Origin: an uncultured Lachnospiraceae bacterium
GTDB taxonomy: Bacteria; Bacillota; Clostridia; Lachnospirales; Lachnospiraceae
Length of the DNA stretch: 64,000 bases
Direction of reading: 5' to 3'
Assembly: GCA_902493385.1 (NCBI GenBank)
Contig: CABUPO010000001.1
Coordinates: 448,303-512,302, forward strand
The notes beneath the pieces were generated by a model, which did no database searches, had not been told where the DNA came from, and saw nothing but the letters and a program-made list of their open reading frames with translations. Every line of letters begins with the position of its first letter. Position 1 is the stretch's first letter. Shown piece after piece: positions 17,715-28,119 of this stretch. The position numbers were made by a program, and so were the translations under genes.

Positions 17715-18123
17715 CACCATGCACCTCCGGCTGCTCTTCATTATCATATGTTATATCCTCAGGCGTCCGGTTACTTTCTGACTGTGCATCTTCAAGTATC
17801 TTTTCAGCTTGCTCCAAAGCTTCTGCCACAATAGCTTTGGCTTTAGCCTCTGCCTGCTGCAGTTTTTGTTCTGCCTTCTTCCTTGCGCGGTATATCTCCT
17901 GCAGATATTGGTTAGCCGTTGCCTGAGCACATTCAAAAAAACCGTTCAGGCTTACCGCCGCTTCGGCAATAGAACCTGCTTTTGATATCTTAAGCTGCTT
18001 ATCTTCAAGCTGCTTCTTTAATATGGAAATCTCCTCCTGAAGCTCTGCTTCATTATTCTGCAGTTCATAAATAATATCAATCAATTCTGCACGGCGTAAA
18101 TGTCTGAATTCTTTATCTGTCAT
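17689..18123 (-). CDS. Coiled-coil protein, first gene of the pilus operon
   Basis: 144-residue cytoplasmic protein of unknown function; no signal peptide or membrane helix. The N-terminus (KEFRHLRRAELIDIIYELQ) is followed by a heptad-rich helix to about residue 55, a short hydrophobic stretch (AGSIAEAAVSLNGFFECAQ), a second long Ala/Glu/Gln coiled coil, and an acidic tail. This layout loosely resembles DivIVA-like or scaffold proteins, but I cannot assign it to either. GGAG lies 9 nt before the ATG. It overlaps lepB by 26 nt, so it is cotranscribed with the pilus genes; a role in positioning or regulating assembly is only a guess. Confidence 0.75.
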   Translation of the reverse strand: MTDKEFRHLRRAELIDIIYELQNNEAELQEEISILKKQLEDKQLKISKAGSIAEAAVSLNGFFECAQATANQYLQEIYRARKKAEQKLQQAEAKAKAIVAEALEQAEKILEDAQSESNRTPEDITYDNEEQPEVHGDGQQKEQA

Positions 18124-18215
18124 TTAATTATACTCCAATTTATAAAAATTTCAAGAACATGTATCAAAAAATTATTATACATCAACTAAAAGTCTTTTTT
18201 CATCAACTTTGCGAC

Positions 18216-19172
18216 CTATAATATCAATTTACTTATCTGTATATCACATTCTCCCATCCACTTTGCATACTGCTCCTCAAATATCTCCTGCTGCCTCGCC
18301 GCAATTATTTCCTCTTTTTTCTTAGCTGTGAGTTCCTGTTCATAATCGCTTACGCAATATATTATGTAATACCCTTCAGGAGCCTGGACTACCTGGCTTA
18401 ATTCCCCGCTTTTCAATGCAAAAGCCGCATTTTCAAATTCGTATCCCATATCGCCTTTTCCTAAAGTCATATCAATGCTGTCTGCTTCTGTATTAGCTCT
18501 TGCAAAAGCCGCAAAATCTTTTCGTTTTTCGGCTTTTACCCTAATCTTCTGTGCTTTTTGGGCGTCGCCTGTAAGTATATACTGTACTGTAATCTGCTTT
18601 GCGTCTTCATCATTTATATTGGTATCAATTCCCCCAATACAGGCCGTATATACTTTGTCAGCTATATCATTTTCCATATACACATCGGCAATATTATCTG
18701 AAGTAAGCATATAAGCAGCCTTATCTTCTTCAGATATATCCGAAAAAAGCGTCTCTGCATATTTTTTAATATCTTCCTTTTCATCATCATCAAGCTCTAT
18801 GCCGTATTCCTTTGCTTTACGTGATATAATCTTAAGCTCTGTTATAAGGCTTACCACCTGCTCTTTTGCAAGCGATTCAAAAGACCTTCCCGAGGGAAGC
18901 TGATAGGACCATATCCCCTCTCCTATTGAATTTTCATATTGATTCTTAAGTATATACATGTACACGAGAAATTCATCATAACGTACCTTTTCATCGCCTA
19001 CTGAAATTACCGCCGAATCAGCTGAAAGCTTTTTTTCCTCTACATCTGCTGCTTTTTCTGCATTTTTATTATCGGATTCAATCGTATTATTAATTTTATC
19101 TTTCCTGCCGCATCCACACAGTATACACATAGCGCATATGCTTATACATATAATACCGTATATTTTTTTCAT
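18216..19172 (-). CDS. prsA: PrsA-like lipoprotein foldase (parvulin peptidyl-prolyl isomerase)
   Basis: Extracytoplasmic chaperone that helps secreted proteins fold. A short signal peptide with the lipobox LCGC (Cys about residue 21) makes it a lipoprotein. A SurA-like N-domain with KEQVVSLITELKIISRKAKE is followed by a parvulin domain at about residues 195-285 (ITVQYILTGD, KDFAAFARANTEADS, GKGDMGYEFE, GELSQVVQAPEGYYIIYC). The start codon shares its A with the mfd stop (TAATG), indicating translational coupling. It could serve the pilus proteins encoded next to it, although pth-mfd-prsA linkage also occurs without pili. Family call firm; client proteins unknown. Confidence 0.88.
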   Translation of the reverse strand: MKKIYGIICISICAMCILCGCGRKDKINNTIESDNKNAEKAADVEEKKLSADSAVISVGDEKVRYDEFLVYMYILKNQYENSIGEGIWSYQLPSGRSFESLAKEQVVSLITELKIISRKAKEYGIELDDDEKEDIKKYAETLFSDISEEDKAAYMLTSDNIADVYMENDIADKVYTACIGGIDTNINDEDAKQITVQYILTGDAQKAQKIRVKAEKRKDFAAFARANTEADSIDMTLGKGDMGYEFENAAFALKSGELSQVVQAPEGYYIIYCVSDYEQELTAKKKEEIIAARQQEIFEEQYAKWMGECDIQISKLIL

Positions 19173-22100
19173 TATCCTTCCTCACTTTCTTTAAGCAGTA
19201 CCTTCATTTTTTCAAGCAGTTCCTTTATTCTTTCAAACAGCATTTCGCCGTCATAAAGCCGGTATGTGAACCTTGGCTTACCCTCTGTCTCAAACTTAAG
19301 CCTTTTGCCTTCTCCGTTTAGAAACAGCGGAATATTATTAATATTAAACGGCGCGTTTTCATACAGCATGAATGTAATGATATCCCTTGGCTTCTTATCC
19401 TTAAGGCAGGATTTGTCCTTCTTGTATGTCAACTGTGTCATGTACACCTCGTGCGCCATAGATTTAATGAGCGCAATCTCCATCAGATTAGATACGGATT
19501 CCGGAAAATGCCCGAACCTGTCGCAAAGCTCGTCCTTACAGTCGTTAAGCTCCGCAGCATTCTCAATATCGGCAATTCTTTTATACATTTCAAGCTTATT
19601 AAATTCACTTTTAATATAAGAGGACGGAATATATGCGTCAACTTCCATCTCTACCGAAGTCTCAAACGATACCTCTTCTTCTGCCTTTTCTCCCTTTAAA
19701 GCAGCTACCGCATCATTTAGCATCTTACAATAAAGGTCATATCCGACAGCTTCAATATGTCCATGCTGTTCTGCGCCAAGTATGTTGCCTGCTCCTCTTA
19801 TCTCAAGATCGCGCATCGCTATCTTAAATCCGCTTCCAAGGTCAGTAAATTCCTTTATTGCCGCAAGACGTTTTTCGGCTTCTTCCTTAAGCATCTTATC
19901 CCTTTTGTACATAAGAAACGCATACGCGGTTCTGTTAGAACGTCCTACGCGGCCTCTGAGCTGGTAAAGCTGAGACAGGCCCATCTTGTCGGCCTCATCA
20001 ATTATGATAGTATTTACATTGGAGATATCAAGTCCTGTCTCAATTATAGTCGTTGATACAAGCACGTCAATATCGCCATGAATAAAATCAAACATTATTC
20101 CTTCAAGCACACGCTCGCTCATCTGTCCGTGTGCAAATGTAACACTGGCGCCAGGCACAAGCCTTGCAACGTTATTGGTAATAACGTCTATATTATTAAC
20201 TCTGTTGTACACATAATATACCTGTCCTCCACGTGAAAGCTCTCTTGTTATCGCCTCGCGTATTATCTCATCATTATGCTCCATAACAAACGTCTGAACA
20301 GGAAGCCTGTCAATCGGAGGCTCGTCAAGCACACTCATATCGCGTATTCCTACAAGACTCATATGCAGTGTTCTCGGAATTGGCGTAGCGGATAATGTAA
20401 GCACGTCTATATTCTCTTTCATCTGCTTAATCTTTTCTTTATGAGTGACTCCAAAACGCTGTTCTTCGTCTATTATAAGAAGCCCCAGATCCTTAAACGC
20501 TACGTCCTTTGAAAGCAGTCTGTGCGTGCCGATAACTATATCCACAGCTCCCTTTTTCATCTTAGCAATTGTATTTCTTACCTGCGCCGGCGTTCTGAAT
20601 CTCGATAACATTTCAATATTTACCGGAAAGTCTTTCATTCTCTGTACAAATGTATTGTAATGCTGCTGTGCAAGTATTGTCGTAGGTACGAGATAAGCGA
20701 CCTGCTTTCCTTCCGACACGGCTTTAAATGCGGCTCTTATTGCCACCTCAGTCTTTCCGTAGCCTACGTCCCCGCATATAAGCCTGTCCATTATGCGGGT
20801 GCTTTCCATATCTCTTTTGGTGTCTTGTATTGCGCTAAGCTGATCCTCTGTCTCCTCGTATGGGAACAGCTCTTCAAACTCTTTCTGCCATACTGTATCC
20901 TCACCATATTGATAGCCTTTCTTTTCCTGCCTTTTAGCATACAGCTTTACAAGGTCTGCGGCTATATCCTTTATCTCCGTACGCACTCTTGTCTTTGTTT
21001 TATTCCATTCAGGCGACCCAAGCTTATTAAGCTTAGGCTTTCTCTTTCCTTCCTCTGATGCGGAGGAATACTTCTGCAGAACAGAAAGACCTGTCGCGGG
21101 TATATACAGCACTCCGTCCCTGGCATATTCTATTTTAAGGTAATCTTTTATTATCTTATCAGTTTCAATCTTCTCAATTCCACGATATATACCAAGTCCA
21201 TGATTTTCATGAACCACATAATCTCCTATATTAAGCTCGGAAAAGCTCTGTATGGATTTTCCGTTATATCTTTTTTTCTTCTTACGTGTTTTCTTATCTC
21301 CAAATATATCGGCTTCCGTTACGACTGCAAACCGAATCTGAGGATAAAAAAATCCTTTGTGTACGGCTCCGTGTACAGTCATTATCTCTCCCGGCCTTAT
21401 CTGCCTTTCTTCATCCTCACTGTAAAATGCGGATAATCCGTATTCGCACAGGTCATTTGCAAGACGTCTGGCTCTCGTACTTGATGCTGACAGAACAAGC
21501 ACCCTGTATTTGTTCTGCTTCCATCTGATAAAGTCCTTAACCATTATTTCAAATTTGCCGTTATAAGACTGTACCGACTGTACGCTGAATGAATATGCCG
21601 CTTTGTATGGCATATTCTTAGGTCTTGTATCAATAGCTGAAAGCATGACTGCCTTTCTTAACGCAAGCTTTGCATATACTGTCTGCGCCTGTGTCATTAT
21701 CTTCATCTGCCCCGGAAGAATATACCCCTGTGTCAGCCTGCTTTTCATGCTTTCCTCAAATTCAAGCTCTATGCATTCGCCGTGCTCAAAGCTCATATTA
21801 GGTTCATCTATAAAAAATATTGTATCGTCCTTCGGAAAATAGTCGTAAAACGATTCTGTCTGGTCGTAAAAGTAATGCAGATAGCTTTCAAGCCCTGCCA
21901 TTCCTTTATAATATTCTATATTCTCCTTAAGCTGTTCGACTGACTGTAAAAGCCTGTGCGCTGCTTCTGGATTATGCTCTTTTCTGAACTGCTCCTCTGC
22001 CTTTTTTTCCTCTTTTTCTATCTTTTCAAGACCGGCTCTGATTTTGTTCTCATCAGCCATTATCTCAGTTGCTGAGTACAATGTAAATTCCTTAACACTG

Positions 22101-22738
22101 TCTATTGACCGTTGGCTTTCCACATCAAATGCATGTATCGAGCTTATCGTATCTCCCCAAAGCTCAATTCTGTACGGGACCTCCTCAGTAAGTGGAAATA
22201 TGTCTACAATACCGCCCCTCACTGCAAATTGACCCGACGTCTCAACCTGAGTGACATTCTCATATCCCAGAGAATATAATTCTTTCATAAGCACTGATAA
22301 ATCTATATCTTCGTCAATTCTGAACTGTATCATATGCTGCTTATAACACTCTATGGGTACGCACTGCTCCATACCGCAGTCAAGCGTGGTTATAATTACA
22401 GCTTCCTCTCCCTCCAGCAGACGCTGTATTATACGCATACGCTCCTTAACGATAGCATGTCCGTGAACATCTGCGCTGTAAAATATAATATCCTTTGAAG
22501 GGTAGCAAAAAACAGGCGCTTTATAAAGCTTCATGTCATCATAAAGCTCCCGTGCCTTAGCTTCACTATATGTAATTATAACCTTATACCTGAATCCGCT
22601 TCCAAGCCCGTTAATCAAATGGCACTTCTGCGTATCCACGCATCCCGATACAAAGACCGGCGTGTTATTATTCTCTATACTGTCTTTTGCTTCTATAAAT
22701 TCGGCAAGCTCCTGTAATGGTTCTGTTAATGCTTTCAC
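19172..22738 (-). CDS. mfd: Transcription-repair coupling factor Mfd
   Basis: ATP-driven translocase that removes RNA polymerase stalled at DNA lesions and recruits UvrA. All modules are present in the 1188 residues: UvrB-like N-terminal domains, the CarD-like RNA-polymerase interaction domain around [17 protein letters not shown], RecG-like translocase motifs (Walker [10 protein letters not shown], then [38 protein letters not shown]) and the C-terminal TRCF domain. The start is GTG at 22738 with GGGAG about 7 nt upstream, 12 nt after pth. pth-mfd is a conserved Firmicute pair. Confidence 0.98.
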   Translation of the reverse strand: MKALTEPLQELAEFIEAKDSIENNNTPVFVSGCVDTQKCHLINGLGSGFRYKVIITYSEAKARELYDDMKLYKAPVFCYPSKDIIFYSADVHGHAIVKERMRIIQRLLEGEEAVIITTLDCGMEQCVPIECYKQHMIQFRIDEDIDLSVLMKELYSLGYENVTQVETSGQFAVRGGIVDIFPLTEEVPYRIELWGDTISSIHAFDVESQRSIDSVKEFTLYSATEIMADENKIRAGLEKIEKEEKKAEEQFRKEHNPEAAHRLLQSVEQLKENIEYYKGMAGLESYLHYFYDQTESFYDYFPKDDTIFFIDEPNMSFEHGECIELEFEESMKSRLTQGYILPGQMKIMTQAQTVYAKLALRKAVMLSAIDTRPKNMPYKAAYSFSVQSVQSYNGKFEIMVKDFIRWKQNKYRVLVLSASSTRARRLANDLCEYGLSAFYSEDEERQIRPGEIMTVHGAVHKGFFYPQIRFAVVTEADIFGDKKTRKKKKRYNGKSIQSFSELNIGDYVVHENHGLGIYRGIEKIETDKIIKDYLKIEYARDGVLYIPATGLSVLQKYSSASEEGKRKPKLNKLGSPEWNKTKTRVRTEIKDIAADLVKLYAKRQEKKGYQYGEDTVWQKEFEELFPYEETEDQLSAIQDTKRDMESTRIMDRLICGDVGYGKTEVAIRAAFKAVSEGKQVAYLVPTTILAQQHYNTFVQRMKDFPVNIEMLSRFRTPAQVRNTIAKMKKGAVDIVIGTHRLLSKDVAFKDLGLLIIDEEQRFGVTHKEKIKQMKENIDVLTLSATPIPRTLHMSLVGIRDMSVLDEPPIDRLPVQTFVMEHNDEIIREAITRELSRGGQVYYVYNRVNNIDVITNNVARLVPGASVTFAHGQMSERVLEGIMFDFIHGDIDVLVSTTIIETGLDISNVNTIIIDEADKMGLSQLYQLRGRVGRSNRTAYAFLMYKRDKMLKEEAEKRLAAIKEFTDLGSGFKIAMRDLEIRGAGNILGAEQHGHIEAVGYDLYCKMLNDAVAALKGEKAEEEVSFETSVEMEVDAYIPSSYIKSEFNKLEMYKRIADIENAAELNDCKDELCDRFGHFPESVSNLMEIALIKSMAHEVYMTQLTYKKDKSCLKDKKPRDIITFMLYENAPFNINNIPLFLNGEGKRLKFETEGKPRFTYRLYDGEMLFERIKELLEKMKVLLKESEEG

Positions 22739-22750
22739 TATAATCTCCCA

Positions 22751-23314
22751 TTAATTGTTATATCTGTTCATCGCTTCATTTATACCGTATAATATAAAAT
22801 CCCTGCACGCATCGCTTCCTTTTGCAAGCATTCGTCTCATAACTTCATTTTCTTCATCAGAAAATCTTCCTAACACATAATCCTTAAGGTCCCAGCCTTC
22901 AGGCTTTTGCCCTACTCCTACTTTCATCCTCGGAAATACGTCCGTTCCAAGCTCAGCTATAATATTCTTAATTCCGTTATGTCCGCCTGCGCTTCCTTTT
23001 GCACGCATCCTTATTCTTCCAACTTCCATGCTTATATCATCATATATTACCATAAGCTGCGTCGTTGGGTCTATCTTATAATAATTAACAAGCTCTCTGA
23101 TGCTTTCGCCGCTTAAATTCATATATGTCTGGGGCAGCGCAAGAAGAACCTTCTGTCCCCCTATAAATCCCTTTGCACACAGAGCTTTATGTTCCTTTAT
23201 CGTAATCTGCATTTTATAATCGTCGGCAATTCTTGTCACGACATTAAAACCCATATTATGTCTTGTTCCGGCATACTGCCTTGTGGGATTGCCAAGTCCT
23301 GCTATTATATACAT
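22751..23314 (-). CDS. pth: Peptidyl-tRNA hydrolase
   Basis: Cleaves peptidyl-tRNAs released by abortive translation. The 187-residue product begins MYIIAGLGNPTRQYAGTRHN, containing the catalytic His, followed by PQTYMNLSGESI, VIYDDISMEVGRIR and KGSAGGHNGIKNII, all family blocks. The frame is open 11 codons further upstream, but the ATG at 23314 coincides with the domain start and has GGGAGG 4-5 nt away. Upstream of mfd in a likely operon; the leader contains a long hairpin. Confidence 0.97.
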   Translation of the reverse strand: MYIIAGLGNPTRQYAGTRHNMGFNVVTRIADDYKMQITIKEHKALCAKGFIGGQKVLLALPQTYMNLSGESIRELVNYYKIDPTTQLMVIYDDISMEVGRIRMRAKGSAGGHNGIKNIIAELGTDVFPRMKVGVGQKPEGWDLKDYVLGRFSDEENEVMRRMLAKGSDACRDFILYGINEAMNRYNN

Positions 23315-23328
23315 ACTACCTCCCAAGC

Positions 23329-23378
23329 CAGCAAAGAACTGCCGCACTGATATATACTAATGCAACAGTTCTTTACTG
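23329..23378 (-). promoter_or_regulatory. Long hairpin in the pth leader
   Basis: Arms 23366-23378 and 23329-23341 pair over 13 bp (one G-T pair) on the minus strand, immediately before the pth ribosome site at about 23319-23324. No T-run follows, so a simple terminator for the upstream esterase is doubtful; it may shape initiation or mRNA stability. Confidence 0.45.
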
Positions 23379-23440
23379 TATAATTCTAACTCACTTTGAA
23401 TTTTAAATTGATTCTGTGTATCTTAACAAAACTCCATGTT

Positions 23441-24775
23441 CTACTCGGCGCGGTGGAAAATACGTCTGAAGAAGTTGTACATTCCCGGCTTATACACTCT
23501 GCCGTCGTGTCCTCCCTCAAATACAAAATGCAGATGAGGAACGCCATTGTCATTAAGCGCATCGTTATAATCTCCAGGGAAGTTCTTAACGATATCATCA
23601 TTAGTACCTTCTGCAATCATTACTAATGTGTCGTTCATGTACTTATCTTCCAAAGTAAACGTATCATGTGTGAACAGACCGTCCTCATGTACGCCGTAAT
23701 CATTATGCTCAAATATTCCCGGAGCCGGACAGCACGCGCCAATATATCTGAAAGTATCCTGTAAAGTAAAGCCTATATGAAGACTTACGCGCCCTCCCAT
23801 TGAGAACCCGCATATAGCCGTGTTCTCTCTGCCGGTAAGCGTAGAATAATTCTCATTGATATACGGCATCAGGCACTGCTGCAAATCATTAAGGAAATTG
23901 GTATATGCCGCATAATGTACAGCATTAAATCCAAGTCCGTTATCATCACCGGTCTCATTAGCGCAGCAGTTAGGGAATACTGCTATCATTTCCTCAGCGT
24001 CTCCATTAGCTATTGCGTTCCATAATACATTCTGTACATTGTCTCCATATAAAGACGTCTCATTGCCAAATATACCATGATTCAGATAGATTACCGGATA
24101 CTGCCTGTCCTCGCTGTAATCCTTAGGAAGAACAACCTTTGCTTTACGCATTATAACCTTGCCTTCTGTAATAACTGTTGAAGGATATTCTATATCTTCA
24201 ACAGTACCTGCTACACTTGCATCCACCTTATCAAATCCCTCCGGAACATCGCTTCGGTCATCTTCCAGATACTTGCTGATTGGCTCCATTGCAGGCGTCG
24301 GTTCATCCGTAGGTACAGGTACCGGAGTATCTGTAGCCGCCGGATTCGGCGTATCTGTGCTCTGAAGCGCCGGCGGCACGGATTCGGTCGCCTGTGGCTG
24401 CGTCGTAACATAAGCTGTCGGCTGTGGCGTTACAATCTTTTCTGCAGTAATTGTTACAACAATCTTTCCTAGCTTTCTTGTCTTATTTTTATATTTTTCT
24501 TTTACCGTAACCGTTACTTTTCCGGCTTTCTTTGCCTTAATAACGCCTTTCTTTGTAACCGCTGCTTTTGCTTTTGATGAAGAAGCAAAAATGTATGACG
24601 CCTTTTTATTCCTGTTCTTAATTACAATGCTCTTCTTTTCCCCTACGACCATAGTAACTCTTTTGGTCTTCAGCTTCGCTTTCTTTGCTGCCTGTGACGT
24701 TGCATATGAAGAGCCCGTGCACACAAGCCCGGCGGCAAGAACCACGCATAATGCTGACTGAAATGCTTTTTTCAT
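23441..24775 (-). CDS. Secreted esterase (CE1/esterase-D-like) with Big2-type domain
   Basis: Extracellular alpha/beta-hydrolase, probably a carbohydrate esterase (acetyl-xylan or feruloyl type). A signal peptide ends near SSYATSQA. Residues ~35-110 resemble a bacterial Ig-like Big2 domain (KRVTMVVGEKKSIVIKN, KKGVIKAKKAGKVTVTV). A Pro/Thr linker (TDTPVPVPTDEPTP) leads to the hydrolase: VIYLNHGIFGNE, nucleophile elbow GFSMGGRVSLHIG (Ser about 322), and GGHDGRVYKPGMYNF with the catalytic His about 421. Relatives occur on xylan-degrading enzymes of gut Firmicutes, usually beside glycosidases, but none is adjacent here. The start follows a GGAGG-like site at 24783-24787. Substrate unproven. Confidence 0.85.
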   Translation of the reverse strand: MKKAFQSALCVVLAAGLVCTGSSYATSQAAKKAKLKTKRVTMVVGEKKSIVIKNRNKKASYIFASSSKAKAAVTKKGVIKAKKAGKVTVTVKEKYKNKTRKLGKIVVTITAEKIVTPQPTAYVTTQPQATESVPPALQSTDTPNPAATDTPVPVPTDEPTPAMEPISKYLEDDRSDVPEGFDKVDASVAGTVEDIEYPSTVITEGKVIMRKAKVVLPKDYSEDRQYPVIYLNHGIFGNETSLYGDNVQNVLWNAIANGDAEEMIAVFPNCCANETGDDNGLGFNAVHYAAYTNFLNDLQQCLMPYINENYSTLTGRENTAICGFSMGGRVSLHIGFTLQDTFRYIGACCPAPGIFEHNDYGVHEDGLFTHDTFTLEDKYMNDTLVMIAEGTNDDIVKNFPGDYNDALNDNGVPHLHFVFEGGHDGRVYKPGMYNFFRRIFHRAE

Positions 24776-24896
24776 ATCCGTATCCTCCTGATTACTTTTA
24801 AATTATTTGTGCCGTATACGAAAATTCCATCTTCTACGGTATTATTTCTATTATATAATCAATTTCATCAGGATGTCAATGAAATCTGCGCTTACA

Positions 24897-26324
24897 TTAC
24901 TGCTTTTCACTTCTTGGAAGGCTTACCCTGAAAAATCTTCTTAAAAGATACTTTGCATTAAACGGCACAAGTGGATAAAGATAGCTTTTTCCACTGAACG
25001 TCTTATTAAATATAAGTCCTGTTATCGCAAGTATTATTCCTGCAATATACCCGAATATTCCAAAAAGCTGTGTTGCAATAAGCGTTATTATTCTCATAAA
25101 CTTAAGGGCATATCCCAGTTCAAAATTGACCTGAGTGTAATTGGCCACTGCAACAAACGCCATGTAGAGCATTACCTCAGAGTTGAACCACCCAGAACTT
25201 ACGGTAAAATCCCCAAGCACTATTCCGGCAACCACACTGAGAGGCGTACTTAACATATTTGGAGTGTTAAGCGAAGCAAGTCTCATTCCGTCTATTGCAA
25301 ATTCCAGCAGCAGAAGCTGGACTATAATCGGAATATTTATCTGGTCTTCAATCACAATGAACTGCAGCCAGTCCGGTATATAATTCGGATTATTTATAAG
25401 AAGAAGAAACGTCGGCGATAAAAGAAGCGCCGCAATATTAATTATAAAACGCGAAAGCCTCAAATATGTTCCAGTAATAGGCGGGAAATAATAATCATCC
25501 GCGTCTTCAACAATATCAAATATAGAGCTTGGCACAATTATTGCAGACGGTGAATTATCTACAAGAATTGCAATATTTCCTTCCAAAATACATGCAGCAG
25601 TCGTATCAGGCCTTTCGGAAAACTTAAATTTGGGATAAGGATTGTACCATCTGTGTGGATAAAAGCATTCGACAAAGCTTTCCTGATTCATCGTAAGCGA
25701 ATCTACGTTAATTGCATTTATTCTTTTTTCGACCTGTTTTAATACTTTTTCATCCACTCTGTCAGATATATAGGATATAACAACATCTGTTTTTGAGCTC
25801 TTTCCTACCGAAAAAATCTTCATTACAAGCCTTGGATTACGTATCCTTCTTCTGATAAGCGCCGTATTGAATACAATAGTCTCTACGAACCCGTCTCTCG
25901 AGCCTCTCATAACCTTATCTTTTTCCGGTTCGTCAACGCCTCTTGCAGGATACTCACGAAAATCCGTTGCAATCAGCATATTGTAACCGTCTATTAAAAG
26001 CACCGGTATTCCTGACATGAACAGCTGCAAAAAATCCTTCCTGCTTCCAATCAGTGTTGTCTCGCCATACGGCATATGCTGTTTTATAAATTCTTCTGCG
26101 CTTTCGGGCATTTCATCCGCAGTTATTTTATATAAAAACTCCATTACTTTTTCCATGACCTCATCCTTACAGAATCCGTCTATAAAATAGTAACTGGCCT
26201 TCCTCTCTCCGATAATCAGAACCTTTTCCATAATATCAAAGCTATCCCTGACATGTATCATATTATCAATATATTGTTTATTTTTATCATATTCTGATGT
26301 AAATTCTGAAATATCCTTCGACAT
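24897..26324 (-). CDS. Spore germination protein, GerA/SpoVAF family
   Basis: Integral membrane protein of the GerA family, whose members form germinant-gated channels in the spore inner membrane; SpoVAF is the subunit that accelerates germination. The soluble N-terminal part includes EPEKDKVMRGSRDGFVETIV and NTALIRRRIRNPRL, a close family signature that favours SpoVAF, then a PPITGTYLRLSRF segment and five to six membrane helices up to residue ~460. The ATG at 26324 (GGAG 9 nt upstream) is preferred over 26339. No gerB or gerC partner and no other spoVA gene is adjacent. The SpoVAF assignment is by resemblance; true GerAA is the alternative. Confidence 0.82.
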   Translation of the reverse strand: MSKDISEFTSEYDKNKQYIDNMIHVRDSFDIMEKVLIIGERKASYYFIDGFCKDEVMEKVMEFLYKITADEMPESAEEFIKQHMPYGETTLIGSRKDFLQLFMSGIPVLLIDGYNMLIATDFREYPARGVDEPEKDKVMRGSRDGFVETIVFNTALIRRRIRNPRLVMKIFSVGKSSKTDVVISYISDRVDEKVLKQVEKRINAINVDSLTMNQESFVECFYPHRWYNPYPKFKFSERPDTTAACILEGNIAILVDNSPSAIIVPSSIFDIVEDADDYYFPPITGTYLRLSRFIINIAALLLSPTFLLLINNPNYIPDWLQFIVIEDQINIPIIVQLLLLEFAIDGMRLASLNTPNMLSTPLSVVAGIVLGDFTVSSGWFNSEVMLYMAFVAVANYTQVNFELGYALKFMRIITLIATQLFGIFGYIAGIILAITGLIFNKTFSGKSYLYPLVPFNAKYLLRRFFRVSLPRSEKQ

Positions 26325-26411
26325 ACTAATCAACTCCATTCCAATATACAGATTAGTATGCTACAATATAGAAAAAATATTTATGCATAAGCATTGAAAG
26401 GAGAAAAGGCA

Positions 26412-26588
26412 TTGAATATTCCAAATGACCCGGTTATGCTTTTAAGCTATATTAATACTCTTTTAAGGGATAAATACGATAATCTTGATAATCTATGCGC
26501 TTCTCTGTCAATTGATAAGAGCGCTGTAACAGAAAAGCTTGCAGCAATTGATTATAAATATGACTCTAAACTGAATAAATTCATATAA
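26412..26588 (+). CDS. DUF4250 family small protein
   Basis: 58-residue protein with the DUF4250 pattern: NIPNDPVMLLSYINTLLRD, LDNLCASLSID, then IDYKYDSKLNKF. Function unknown; no membrane segment or signal peptide. The start is the TTG at 26412: AAAGGAG lies about 8 nt upstream and the family begins with this segment, whereas an upstream in-frame ATG at 26394 overlaps the ribosome site. The gene points away from spoVAF and converges on proS. Common in Lachnospiraceae. Confidence 0.85.
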   Translation: MNIPNDPVMLLSYINTLLRDKYDNLDNLCASLSIDKSAVTEKLAAIDYKYDSKLNKFI

Positions 26589-26656
26589 CCATGCGCTTAA
26601 ATATATAAGGAGGAGATAAAGTATCTCCCCCTGTACCAAATCCATATTTTTAATTA

Positions 26657-28096
26657 CTAATACGCCTTGCCCCAGTATACCATATGCTTTGCCGGCTTTT
26701 TGCAGCACACGCACACGTCTGAAAGCTTTTCCTGTTCAAATGGAATACATCTTGATGTAGCCGTTGTATCCTCTTTTATCTTAAGCTCGCACGCTTCATC
26801 ACCGCACCACATTGCCTTGACAAAGCCCGGCTTTTCAGCGATTGTATTCTTAAACTCTTCATAATCAGTAACTTCATAGAGGCTGCTGTGAAGATGTTCA
26901 TATGCACGGTTATACATATCCTCATGCTCTTTATCAAGAATTTCAGCAAGCTTTTCTGCCGCCTCTTCTATAGGTACGACAGTTTTTTCACGAGTGTCTC
27001 TTCGCACAATGACGCACTGTCCTGCTTCAATGTCTTTAGGTCCAATCTCTATTCTTGCCGGTATTCCGAGTATCTCCTGCTCTGAGAACTTCCATCCCGG
27101 ACTCTTATCGGAATCGTCAAGCTTTGCCCTGAAGCCGGCTGCCGCAAGCGCATCCTTTATTTCATTGGCTTTACTGAGAACTCCCTCTTTTTTCTGTGCA
27201 ATAGGTACAACCATTACCTGAGTAGGTGCAATTCTTGGAGGCAGTACAAGTCCTGAATCATCGCCATGCACCATAATTATCGCGCCTATAATTCTCGTTG
27301 ACATTCCCCATGAAGTCTGATGTACATACTGAAGCTCATTATTACTGTCTGTATATTGAATCCCGAATGCTTTTGCAAATCCATCTCCGAAATTATGGCT
27401 TGTTCCCGACTGAAGCGCCTTACCGTCGTGCATCATTGCTTCGATTGTATATGTAGCGGCTGCTCCGGCAAACTTCTCTTTATCGGTTTTCCTTCCCTTA
27501 AGAAGCGGAATAGCAAGAACCTCCTTACAAAAATCAGCATATACATTAAGCATCTGTATAGTTCTTTCTTCTGCTTCCTCCTCTGTAGCATGCGCGGTAT
27601 GGCCTTCCTGCCATAAAAATTCCGCTGTTCTTAAAAATGGTCTAGTCGTCTTTTCCCATCTTACTACCGAACACCACTGATTATATACCTTTGGAAGGTC
27701 GCGGTACGATTGTACTATATTAGAGTATAAATCGCAAAAAAGAGTTTCCGACGTAGGTCTTACGCATAATCTTTCTGCAAGCTCTTCGCTTCCTCCGTGC
27801 GTTACCCATGCCACCTCAGGTGCAAATCCTTCAACATGTTCTTTTTCCTTCTGAAGAAGGCTTTCAGGAATGAACATCGGCATATATACATTCTCAACGC
27901 CTGTCGCCTTAAAACGGGCGTCAAGCTCTTTCTGTATATTTTCCCATATTGCGTAGCCGTTAGGTCTCAGAATCATACAGCCCTTAATGCCTGAATACTC
28001 TATAAGCTCTGCATTTTTAACAACGTCAGTGTACCACTTTGCAAAATCTTCACTCATTGGCGTTACCATTTCAACCAATTTCTTTTCCTTTGCCAT
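26657..28096 (-). CDS. proS: Prolyl-tRNA synthetase, short (ProS type 3)
   Basis: Charges tRNA-Pro. The 479-residue protein is the archaeal/eukaryotic-like form without the editing insertion. Class II motifs visible: [61 protein letters not shown], then a [16 protein letters not shown] segment. The Cys-rich C-terminal domain ([16 protein letters not shown], then [18 protein letters not shown]) fits this subtype. It lies 23 nt after murA. No T-box leader is visible upstream, so regulation by tRNA-Pro through such a leader is not supported. Confidence 0.97.
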   Translation of the reverse strand: MAKEKKLVEMVTPMSEDFAKWYTDVVKNAELIEYSGIKGCMILRPNGYAIWENIQKELDARFKATGVENVYMPMFIPESLLQKEKEHVEGFAPEVAWVTHGGSEELAERLCVRPTSETLFCDLYSNIVQSYRDLPKVYNQWCSVVRWEKTTRPFLRTAEFLWQEGHTAHATEEEAEERTIQMLNVYADFCKEVLAIPLLKGRKTDKEKFAGAAATYTIEAMMHDGKALQSGTSHNFGDGFAKAFGIQYTDSNNELQYVHQTSWGMSTRIIGAIIMVHGDDSGLVLPPRIAPTQVMVVPIAQKKEGVLSKANEIKDALAAAGFRAKLDDSDKSPGWKFSEQEILGIPARIEIGPKDIEAGQCVIVRRDTREKTVVPIEEAAEKLAEILDKEHEDMYNRAYEHLHSSLYEVTDYEEFKNTIAEKPGFVKAMWCGDEACELKIKEDTTATSRCIPFEQEKLSDVCVCCKKPAKHMVYWGKAY

Positions 28097-28119
28097 GTGT
28101 ATATTCTCCTTCCAAATAA

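Noticed and set aside
17513..17926. 137-codon Cys/Ser/Pro-rich frame opposite lepB and the coiled-coil gene
   Set aside because: It spans two well-supported minus-strand genes; its composition is the complement of Ala/Lys/Glu coiled-coil codons.
25654..25662. Consensus DnaA box (TGTGGATAA, i.e. TTATCCACA on the minus strand)
   Set aside because: Single isolated copy inside the spoVAF/gerA coding sequence, ~28 kb from dnaA; no cluster or AT-rich element near it. Expected by chance.
28097..28119. T-box leader for proS
   Set aside because: proS follows murA after 23 nt, with no leader space, specifier loop or AGGGTGGAACCGCG-type element.
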